This document shows positions 55,460 through 64,000 of a stretch of DNA of 64,000 nt, piece after piece. Below the pieces are notes generated by a model. That model searched no databases and had not been told where the DNA came from. It saw only the letters and a list, made by a program, of their open reading frames with translations. The position numbers and the translations under genes were made by a program. Source of the DNA: Allantophomopsis cytisporea (taxonomy: Eukaryota > Ascomycota > Leotiomycetes > Phacidiales > Phacidiaceae); assembly GCA_024752435.1 (NCBI GenBank), contig CP103021.1, forward strand, positions 434,001 to 498,000. Direction: 5' to 3'. Every line of letters starts with the position of its first letter. Position 1 is the first letter of the stretch.

Positions 55460-57416
55460 ATGTCGTTCCTTAGACGCCTGAATCCGTTGGCGCACACCGT
55501 CGAGACTTCGGTTGAGTCGAGAGATGATATTCATAATACGAGTTCGGGGCGCTCCAATAAAGAAGCTGAAATCAAGGAGAGCAGCGGATTATCACGACAG
55601 ACCAGCGATGTCGAGCCCGAAGCCGACCGCATGGTCGAGCCCGGAGAGCTGAGTTTCGAGGAGGATACAGCTGGTGGGCTTGGAAGACATTTGGGATTAT
55701 TCTCGACTACATTTCTAATGTAAATATTTGTTTCCCCCTCTCTTTCCAATACTAGAATACAAGAAAAATGGCTACAAGGTCTAAGCTGACATCCGCAGTG
55801 TTGGGCGTATCATTGGCACGGGAATATTCTCCACCCCCTCATCGGTCACCAGCTCTGTAGGTAGCGTTGGCGCAGCGCTGATGCTCTGGGTTTTGGGTCT
55901 CTTCCTCTCATTCGCAGGTCTCTGCGTATGGCTGGAGTTAGGTTGCATGTTCCCGCGTTCGGGAGGAGAGAAAGTATACCTGGAAGCCGTGTACAAATCG
56001 CCAAAGTTGCTGGCTACTGTGATCTTCTCGACACAAGCCGTACTGCTCGGCTTCACAGCGAGTGGGTGCATTGTCTTCGCCAGCAATATTGTCGTGGCGG
56101 GGGGGCATACCGCGAGTGACTGGGCGAAGCGTGGGATCGCTACGGGAGTGATTGTTTTCTGTACGCTATTGCATACGATGTTCCCCGGACAAGGAGTGCA
56201 GTTCATGAATTTGTTGGGAAGTGTGAAGGTTATCATCCTGGTGTTTATTGTTGTGGTATGTCTCCCGATCCCTCGAGGAAATCACAGTCAAACTAACATC
56301 TCCAGACCGGCTGGGTCGTCCTCTCAGGCCGCGTGCACTCGATCCCGGACCCACACGCCTCCTTCCATAGCTCCTTCGCTGGTTCTGTAACCTCTTCCGG
56401 ACCGTACGCAACGGCGCTCTTCAAAGTCCTTAACAGCTACACGGGTTGGAACAACGCGGCATACGTGCTCAACGAAGTGCGCAACCCTGTTCGCACGCTC
56501 AAGATCGCTGGACCACTCGGACTTGGTATCTGTGGCGTGTTGTATCTCCTTGCTAATGTAGCCTATTACGCGGCAGCTACGCCAGCGGAGGTCGAAGAGA
56601 GTGGAGTGACGGTCGCGAGTTTCTTCGTGCTAAAAGTGTTTGGACATACGGCGCAGAGAGTTATCAGTGCGTTTGTGGCGCTCAGTGCGCTCGGAAATGT
56701 GCTTGTTGTTACATTTGCGCAGAGTAGAGTTAACCAGGAACTCGCTAAGGAGGTGAGTTCTGCTATGGCCGTTTAGAGCCGCACTCGTTGGTGATATGTG
56801 TTGGAGAAAGCTGACTTAAATTTGGTAGGGCGTGATTCCTTTCGGAAAATTCTGGGCTTCTACTTGGCCACGCCGTGCCCCTGGCGCTGGGCTCTTGCTA
56901 CATTTCATTCCGAGTTTCATCGTTATTATTGCGATTCCATTCGGAGATGCATATGTTCGTTCCGCTTATCCTCTTCCTCCCCTTTCTTCTAAACCCCCCT
57001 CTTCACATATGACTCAGCTAATGGCCCTCTAGAACTTCATCCTCGATGTAGAAGGCTACCCCTCCTCCATAATCAACCTCTTCGTAGTCATAGGCCTCTT
57101 TATCCTGCGTTTCCGGGCACCACATATTCCGCGCCCCTTCAAGGTGTGGATCATCGTTCCCGTCTTTTTCCTTGCCGCCCAGTGCTTCTTACTCGTTGCA
57201 CCGTTCCTTCGTCCACCCGGCGGCAAGGGTGATACCAGTTTGCCATATTGGCTGTACCCTATCGTTGGTATTGCGGTATTGGTGTGCGGTATCGTGTACT
57301 GGTTTGTGTGGCGGATTGCGTATCCACGGATTGGGGGATTCAAGTGGCGTGAAGGAAAGGATGTTTTGGGTGATGGGACGGTCGTTACCGTCTGGAATAA
57401 GGAGAAGACCTCTTGA
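55460..57416 (+). CDS. MUP1: High-affinity methionine / amino-acid permease, Mup1 type
   Basis: Five exons: 55460-55719, 55799-56255, 56306-56752, 56829-56954 and 57033-57416, giving 557 aa. Introns are 50-79 bp. APC-superfamily transporter of the LAT-like Mup1 branch, taking up methionine and related amino acids at the plasma membrane. A cytosolic N-terminus of about 85 residues is rich in Ser/Glu. The first helix is GRIIGTGIFSTPSSV, the unwound GTGIF substrate site of APC carriers. ELGCMFPRSGGEKVYLE is the conserved helix-3 region, followed by NSYTGWNNAAYVLNEVRNP and about 12 hydrophobic segments in all, ending with a short cytosolic tail. The last donor is non-consensus GTTCGT. Convergent with the MFS gene, 138 bp between stops. 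Confidence 0.93.
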
Positions 57417-57554
57417 TTATTTATGATAATAATAAAAAGCAATATATTATATTTGGCGATCCTGTAAATGTAGATGGGTATCATATGCTCGCTATGCTGA
57501 ATCAAATCGCTTCACATGATTTCCTGGTAGATGTTAGTATTGCTCATTTCCCAA

Positions 57555-59361
57555 TCAACTTGGAAGCCTTACCCTTGCGAATTTCGAACGAGCACGGATA
57601 CGCGGACCGTAGAAGACGAGCACCCACGGAACAACTGATAATAAAGCTCCCTATGTAAACATCAGCACACTTCTTTCCTACCATTACCACAAGAGAACTC
57701 ACCACACCACCTAACAAACTCGCCGCAGCCCCAAACCCCAGATTGTTGAACAACGCAGGCGTAACAAGCGGGAAGATGCCACCAAGCAAATTCCGACAGC
57801 AACTCTGCGCCGCCAACGCACTAGACGAATACCGGTGGTACGTATCAGCGAAGTAATTAAAGCACGCCAGATAGACAGAGTAGATGCCCATAGTCGCGCA
57901 GCCAATGGCGAGCGTGGGCACAATCCAGTGGATGTCAGGCGAGAGCGTCCACCCGAACCAGAACAGGCCGATGGGCAGCGTAGCGGCCTCGATGCACGCG
58001 AAGTACAGACGGCCCTCGGGTTTGGTGGCAAGCTCGGCATAGATGAGCACTGCCTTGGAGCGCGGCCTGGAGCCGTCCTTCGTGTCCCGCGCCAGCGACG
58101 TGAGGTATTTCTCCTGCGAGATGGAGATGACGGTTGCCAGGCAAGAGCCGATGCTCATGGCGGCGAAGACGGCGCCCGATTGCTGGATGCTGAAACCGTG
58201 TGTTACGCGGAAGACGAGCGAGATCGCGCCGAAGGTTAGGTACAGTACTGCCCAGGCGAAGGATACCCATAGGCTGAAGAAGAATACTACGGGCTCGGTG
58301 AAGAGTAGGTGGAAGGGGCGGTAGAGTGAGATGCCGATCATTTTGCTGATGCTCTCGCGATCTTCGTCGGACTTTACGCGCCAGCGGATGCGCTGCACGG
58401 CGCGCTTCTCCTTTTCGTTATCGGTGCTCTCTTGCGGCGCAAGCAGCCCGTAATGGCCGAGGGCTTCCAGCTCCTCGTACCACTTGTTCAGACATGCTGC
58501 CTTGTGGCTTAGAATGATGGAGCCACGCGTCTCCTTGAAGAAGAGTGTAAAGACACAGATGAGTGTGCCGCATGTGATGGCTTGCACCCAGAAGATCCAC
58601 CGCCAGGTAGTATTCTGTGCCACGAATCCGGAGGCAAGGGGCCCGAGGCCAGTACCACAAAGAGCAGCGCCAGAGAACAATGCCATGGGCGTGTTACGCT
58701 CATGAGCGTGATACAGATCGCTCACGACACCGCCAACCATCGTTGAGAAGACGGAGCTCCCTACTCCCGTTGTGAAGCGCGCCAGCAGCATACCTGGGTA
58801 GGAGCGCGTTACTGCGCAGCATATTTGCCCGACCACGAAGATGACGCCGGCACCTACGAAGACCGGGTATCGCCCATTGATTTCTGAAAAGGGGGCCAGC
58901 AGCATGGGTGCGATGGCAAAGCCGATGCAGAACGTCGTGATGCCTACAAGGACAGCTATATCGCTGATGTGCCAGTAGGCGGATAGTTGGGAAGTCGCGG
59001 GACTATATGAGCCTGCAACGTAGGCAGTGATCATGGTCGCTATGCAAGAGAGCCATATGGTGAAGTTCTTACGCCCTGAAGACCATTCAAAGGGTGAAGT
59101 GTACTTTTTAAGGTTGGGTTGGCGGGGTAATGGGGTTCCTTCATGATTCGCTTGTGCCACTGGAAGTGGCAGAGGAGTTTCAAAGGTCAGATAATAATAT
59201 ACCAATGGTGATTCTGCTGTCAGGGTGATATTGGACGACTCTGAGAAGGATCGATTCTTTTCTTGGAGCGTGGGCGTTCTGCTATCGCCAACTGCTGAAA
59301 TCTTGCTCTCATAATCGGTGGCTGAGGGTAGCTCACTGAGTCCGATTTCTGGATCGGCCAT
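57555..59361 (-). CDS. MFS transporter, DHA1-type (drug/polyamine H+ antiporter-like)
   Basis: Two exons on the minus strand, 59361-57703 and 57650-57555, with a 52-bp intron, giving 584 aa. Without the intron the frame reads on to a non-homologous tail; splicing instead restores LLGGVGALLSVVPWVLVFYGPRIRARSKFA, the normal DHA1 ending. The N-terminus of about 90 residues is cytosolic and polar, then 12 membrane segments. GRYPVFVGAGVIFVVGQ is the loop 2-3 region, LLARFTTGVGSSVFSTMVGGVVSDLYHAHERN the helix 4-5 stretch, and GTGLGPLASGFV the antiporter motif C. TTWRWIFWVQAI is also typical. Probable proton-coupled export of drugs or metabolites at the plasma membrane. The ATG at 59361 is the first true ATG in frame. 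Confidence 0.92.
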
Positions 59362-60144
59362 CTTTGCCAATGCCAAGAACCAAAAAAAAGGAAAGAAAAA
59401 AGAATTGAAAATCCAAAAGGCGAACGAAATCAGGGTATCTCAGAACAACAATGAAAGAAAGGACAACGAATCGTATTTCCGAAGAAGTTGTCGTTGCAGA
59501 AGAAGTGAAGTATAAACAGAGTTGAAATGGAGATTTACAGCATATGGGATGGGAATAAGGACTCCCACTTACTTACATAGGCTCTTAGTGAGTGAGAGTC
59601 ATCATGTAGGGCTGTAGGATGCAGGAAGAGGGGAAATTACAGGGAATAAGAAAAAAAATGTCTGGGAGCAAAGAATGGAGGAGTGTTAGCCCCAAGTGTC
59701 CGCAACTGAACCACGGATGGTTAAGGTGTGAAGAAGAAGGGAAAAAAAACTGGCACTGGTGCAGTGGTAGTAGGATGAAGGTAAAGATTGGCGCATCCGG
59801 TAGTTTCAACAGAATCTGTTATTACCGATGAAACGGATAGCTATTCCCGTTATGCTTACACTGGCACCAGACATGGAGAGAGAGCGAGAGCTTACCTGGG
59901 GATATGTAAGTATCAATAGTCTCCACCTCTTTTCTGTACGGCACTTGGAGGGGGCATGTACATACAGACCTGAGTACCATATGCACTCTTATCTAAGCAG
60001 ATGCTCTTATGTGGATAAGTACATGGGTAGGACGGTGTGAAGATGTGATTCCAACGGCATCTGTATCATTCACAGTGTAGATCATTGATACCTGGCGAAT
60101 ACAGTTAGTCATGTCTAAGGCCAGAAGAGACGGGATAGAGAGAC

Positions 60145-60166
60145 AGAGAGAGAGAGAGAGAGAGAG
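60145..60166. repeat. Dinucleotide (AG)11
   Basis: Eleven perfect AG units. Confidence 0.95.
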
Positions 60167-60394
60167 CCAGGACTTGGTTATAGGTGGTAAATGATCATGT
60201 GATAGCCGGACAGAACTTTGATTTATTTATGCCTGAAATACACGGTTGAGATTCCTTTCGTCCTGAGGTGAGATCGGGGGTGACGACGTGCACGTGTTAG
60301 ATGTGTTGCCATGGCATTTGTGGCGTACTCAGGCATTCAATACTTCCTCAGGCAGCAATAAAGGGTTCGAGAGCTTCAGAATGGTTCTGTACTA

Positions 60395-60412
60395 CTGCTG
60401 CTGCTGCTGCTG
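60395..60412. repeat. Trinucleotide (CTG)6
   Basis: Six perfect CTG units, non-coding. Confidence 0.95.
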
Positions 60413-62492
60413 CAGCATTCTGTAAGAGGCGTCCTTGTATTGAATAAGTATGGAAGATCTTAAACATAGAATTAGGGTCAGACCTAAACATATGGCTTGA
60501 ACCTTTATGCATAATGTACTCTAGTCCTTGGTTCTTCGTCGTCCTTTGGCTCAGATAAATAATAGCTCAAGAAAGAGAGAGTACTTCTGCGAGAGGCTCG
60601 TATGTAAGATAGAGAGTCAGAATTTTCATAGACTTTGACCACTCAAGAATTGGTTACTACTTGGCACCATACACTCAGACAGTAGAAGGCAGGAAATGCA
60701 AAGTGCAGACATAATTCCAATATCCTCTTTTTCTCCACCAGCCAATTTATGTTATGTTTGTCCTTACTTGTTCTCATCAGTACATCGAATCTTGCAAGAT
60801 CATGAATGCGAAACATATTTGCTCCATGGGTGACATCAATCGCTCATATACACTGATAGGTACATACTGTATAGAATTCATATTGAACTATTATACATCC
60901 TCACTCTATATGGAGCTCTAGTATTGGCGCTATTCCTTGAGATGGCCATCATCGTCGATGAGCGGCTTCCACTTCGTCTTCGTGTACCTGGTGTTCGGAT
61001 GCTTCCAATCTTCCACGCGACGACCCTGAGCTGCTAGTGTCGGTGCTGGGTGGGCCTTAGGAATTGGGGGCTGAGAGTGAGTGGGAGTAAGGTAGATAGA
61101 TAGATACCTTACCTAGGATTCCCTGTCGTGCCCTGTCAGTATTGGTGCTGGTAGTAGTGCCTGTTCGGCCTTCGACGGTGATGGATGTGCTGGAGGACTG
61201 ATGAATGAGAAGCATTGGATACTTTGTATATTTGTTTTGATTTATTTAATTAGGAGGTGTAATCAATGATATATGGAATATTAAAAGGTAATTCAGACAT
61301 ACAGTAAGTATATACATACATACATACATACATTGATACGCAGCATGTTTGTTGGATGTGTTTGGTATGTAATGTGCCTGTCTGTCTACCTCTTCCTGCA
61401 GTCCCTTATCTATTCTATCATGACATGCTGCTTGCTCATGCTCATGCTCATATGTGGATTCCTTGATCATAAATAGATCTTGTTAATACTTAAGGTAAGG
61501 TGACCTGCAGCGTCACCTTTTGTGATGTGATGAAGAGTGTACATCATTTATATCTCCTCATATCTTCTCATTCTTGTTATGACCTCTCTCTGTTGCCATT
61601 TCACAAAGGTATTCAGATAGTTCAGTTGTGCTCGTAAATGCCAACCAACAATCAATATTTATGTACTGCCTGAAAGGAAGGCCCCCGCGTATAACGAACC
61701 ACACCGACCCGTAATCAGCTCGGACCCTACCCTGTTCATCCTCAGAACTGTCCAACTAAAGAAGAGCATCCCCTTCTGGTCGCCTAAGCCCAGATCCCTC
61801 CCAGAACAATCAGTCGCGAATCAATCTCCCAAAACCCCGCCCCTGAAGAAAGAGGAGTAAGAGAGGATTCCATCCGTTATAATATCGTGGCACACTGTTC
61901 CCTTGACATCGACATCGACATCGACATTCAACCAATCCCGATAATTTGTGCAGTCGGGTGTCTCGTATAGAGCTGAAGCCTGGAAAATTAAAAGAGACGG
62001 AGAGACAGAGAAAGAGAGAAATACAAGTGTCAACTCACGCCAACGCCCTCCTGCAAACCCGATCCATTGGAGCTTCAGCCCCCCCCAAGAAATAGACAGG
62101 CAGATGCCAGACATCGTCTGTGCGAACAGTGGGACCACAACGAAGTAACGCGTTTCTCAGTACTTGGCCTTCATTGATCTTTACCCTTCCAGTCCGTATT
62201 CACAAGGACAGGACAGGCGTTGGCAAGCTTACCAGCATCTTCGGTGCACCAGGATAGCTTTCCATTGAGAGAGAGAGAGCCCCCCCCTCAGACCTCAGAC
62301 CTCAGACCAGAAGTTGCGCTCAGGTGCTTCCATTGTAACAAGAGTAGATCCGTTTAGCGTTTAGGCATGTATTGAGCCGAGCTCTTCCTTTCTCTTGACC
62401 TCTTCTCTCTCTGCTCCTGCTATTGTGATTGTTCTTGTTTTTTTTGTTTTGTTGAAAGTCATGACCTTTGTGAATTCAAGGTATGCGATACG

Positions 62493-64000
62493 ATGACCGG
62501 GCGGCTAACGGGTTGGGCTCCAGGCTCCACCGAGTCCTTTCTGGAGGACTCAAACAATCCCGATTACGATAATTACTCGACCGACGAAGGAGGCGTCTCT
62601 GAGTTCCTGCAAGGAGTGCGACGAAAGTTCTCTGTGACTGCGGCTGCCACGCGAGAGAGACTTGCGAGTATCTCGACGACCATCGACGACCCTTCACGGA
62701 AGCAGTCGACATCGCGCGCACATACCCCGGCATCGGCGCCAGCATTCAAAGACAGGTTTGGAGAACTGCGGGACGAGCAATATGGTAGGAGCTTAAGTCG
62801 ATCAAGTCATAGAGATAGGGAGAAGCCGTTACCAAAGACCCCCAAGTCCCCGCCCATCGAAGAATTGCTCGAGAACCCCTTCGAAAATCAGTTCCATAAT
62901 AATTTCGGATTCGATACTGATATTGGATCTGCTACTTTCAGTACCCCAAAGCCATTCTCATCCATCACCAATCATTCTTCAGCGGTCAATAGTCGAACAA
63001 GCACATTAGACTCTTCGACGCCAGCGCCCCCACAGAGCGCTTTCGGCAACTATAACGGAAACGGAAAATCAACTACATACCTATCAGATATGAGTAACAG
63101 TCAGGGAAGTCTGTCGAGCAGACATGAAGATACAGAGGATGAGGGGGGGAAAGATATCACAACGCCCAGGAGTGCTGCCCCTACATCTGCTGGTCCCTCT
63201 CCTGCTGTGGGCCATACACGCTCCGCAGCCACACCCAATGTCGCAACGCCAAGCTCAAATCCCTCTACGCATCTATCTGGTCTGATGTGCAATGTACATA
63301 GGACTACAGGAAAAGAGCCGCATCCACTGGTTGGTGCTACGACTACGATATTAGGAGACAAGCTCTATGTGTTTGGAGGTCGTGTGCTTTCCAGGACGAG
63401 ACCAAAGCTTACAGCTGATCTGTACGAGCTGGATCTCATCAGGAGACATTGGACAAAATTGGAGACGAGCGGCGATGTCCCTCCACCTCGTTACTTCCAT
63501 AGTGTTTGCCCTCTGGGAGACACAAAGTTGGTCTGCTATGGAGGCATGTCTCCTGCAAACCCATCGAACCAGCCATCATCAGCAGGTGGCCAAGAAGGCC
63601 AGCCCGAAGTTGTGGTGATGTCAGATATCTACATTTTTGATGCACCCACGAAAACATGGACTTTCATCGAAACAAAGGATACTCCGCAGGGTCGTTACGC
63701 TCATTGTGCTACCATCCTGCCCTCATCTGCGGCATTTTCATCTGCGAACGCGCCAATGTCGGCTATACATCACAACCCACCCTCCGCCAATCCCAACCAA
63801 GGATCCATCGGTGTTAACATTGATGGAAGTGGAGGAGCAGAGATGGTGGTTGTTGGAGGACAGGACAGTGCCAATCATTACATCGAGCAGATCAGTGTTT
63901 TCAACCTCAGAAGTCTGAAATGGACCGGTACTCAGCAACTAGGCAAGAGCTGTGGAGCTTACCGAAGTGTGGTAGCACCTCTGCCCGGCATTGTATCGGC
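62493..64000 (+). CDS. MDS3: Kelch-repeat protein, Mds3/Pmd1-like (3' end outside window)
   Basis: Open frame from ATG 62493 to the window end, 502 residues so far and no intron needed. The first ~265 residues are a low-complexity Ser/Thr/Pro/Asn-rich region. Kelch blades begin near residue 276: HPLVGATTTILGDKLYVFGG, then TADLYELDLIRRHWTKLE, PPPRYFHSVCPLGDTKLVCYGG, DIYIFDAPTKTWTFIE, GRYAHCATIL and EMVVVGGQDSANHYIEQISVFNL. The FGGR...LSRTRPKLTADLYELDL pattern recalls yeast Mds3/Pmd1, which act in TOR/pH-dependent control of morphogenesis and sporulation. That orthology is a judgement; a different kelch family such as Tea1-like is possible. The start is the first ATG of the frame after a CT-rich leader. 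Confidence 0.8.
   Translation, partial: MTGRLTGWAPGSTESFLEDSNNPDYDNYSTDEGGVSEFLQGVRRKFSVTAAATRERLASISTTIDDPSRKQSTSRAHTPASAPAFKDRFGELRDEQYGRSLSRSSHRDREKPLPKTPKSPPIEELLENPFENQFHNNFGFDTDIGSATFSTPKPFSSITNHSSAVNSRTSTLDSSTPAPPQSAFGNYNGNGKSTTYLSDMSNSQGSLSSRHEDTEDEGGKDITTPRSAAPTSAGPSPAVGHTRSAATPNVATPSSNPSTHLSGLMCNVHRTTGKEPHPLVGATTTILGDKLYVFGGRVLSRTRPKLTADLYELDLIRRHWTKLETSGDVPPPRYFHSVCPLGDTKLVCYGGMSPANPSNQPSSAGGQEGQPEVVVMSDIYIFDAPTKTWTFIETKDTPQGRYAHCATILPSSAAFSSANAPMSAIHHNPPSANPNQGSIGVNIDGSGGAEMVVVGGQDSANHYIEQISVFNLRSLKWTGTQQLGKSCGAYRSVVAPLPGIVS

Larger units (their letters stand above)
59362..62492. other. 3.1-kb intergenic region with simple repeats
   Basis: Promoters of the two flanking genes, which are transcribed away from each other. 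No gene supported. Repeats: AG at 60145-60166, CTG at 60395-60412, ACAT near 61312-61334, ACATCG near 61907-61927 and CTCAGAC at 62287-62307. Confidence 0.6.

Noticed and set aside
1..64000. CRISPR arrays, bacterial operons, rRNA genes or intact transposons
   Set aside because: Repeats seen are short microsatellites without spacers; no rRNA-like sequence, transposase or reverse transcriptase domain found; genes are eukaryotic with introns.

Overview
This window is nuclear DNA of a filamentous ascomycete (Pezizomycotina). The evidence is short 47-126 bp spliceosomal introns with CTAAC/CTGAC branch sites, ascomycete-specific families (AA9 LPMO, CFEM-GPCR, Mdm10, Mrt4, Nha1 C-terminal domain) and long AT-rich, microsatellite-rich intergenic gaps. 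Protein style and gene spacing recall Leotiomycetes, but that placement is an impression, not a demonstration. I rebuilt exons by hand from splice sites and frame continuity. Twenty protein-coding genes are supported, two of them cut by the window edges.

Layout. 1-22.6 kb is mainly housekeeping: 3' end of a Na+/H+ antiporter (Nha1), serine palmitoyltransferase subunit Lcb2, acetoacetyl-CoA synthetase, mitoribosomal protein mL43 divergent from U1-70K, and Mrt4 divergent from Mdm10. This run is interrupted at 13.4-17 kb by an AT-rich island with three tandem small Cys/His-rich genes. 23.5-35.1 kb holds a single-pass membrane protein with an extreme low-complexity tail, a ZIP zinc transporter and an uncharacterised multi-pass membrane protein with seven exons. 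36.9-51.9 kb is rich in extracellular and redox functions: AA9 lytic polysaccharide monooxygenase, aldo/keto reductase, a Kex2-processed secreted helical protein, a secreted heme-thiolate peroxidase, a CFEM-7TM receptor and a secreted GMC oxidoreductase. A fourth Cys-rich mini-gene lies at 53.3 kb. 55.5-64 kb has a Mup1-type amino-acid permease convergent with an MFS transporter, then the 5' part of a kelch protein (Mds3/Pmd1-like).

How genes may work together. The secreted GMC oxidoreductase could supply H2O2 to the heme-thiolate peroxidase and the AA9 enzyme; this is inference from family biochemistry and proximity only. The mL43/U1-70K and Mrt4/Mdm10 pairs each share a short divergent promoter.

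The most novel signal is the family of 61-92 aa proteins starting M-C-x(8)-C-G-[H/C], with later cysteines at 23, 34/35, 48 and 51. There are three tandem copies and one dispersed copy. Two copies end at a TAG at exactly codon 62, followed by further open frame.
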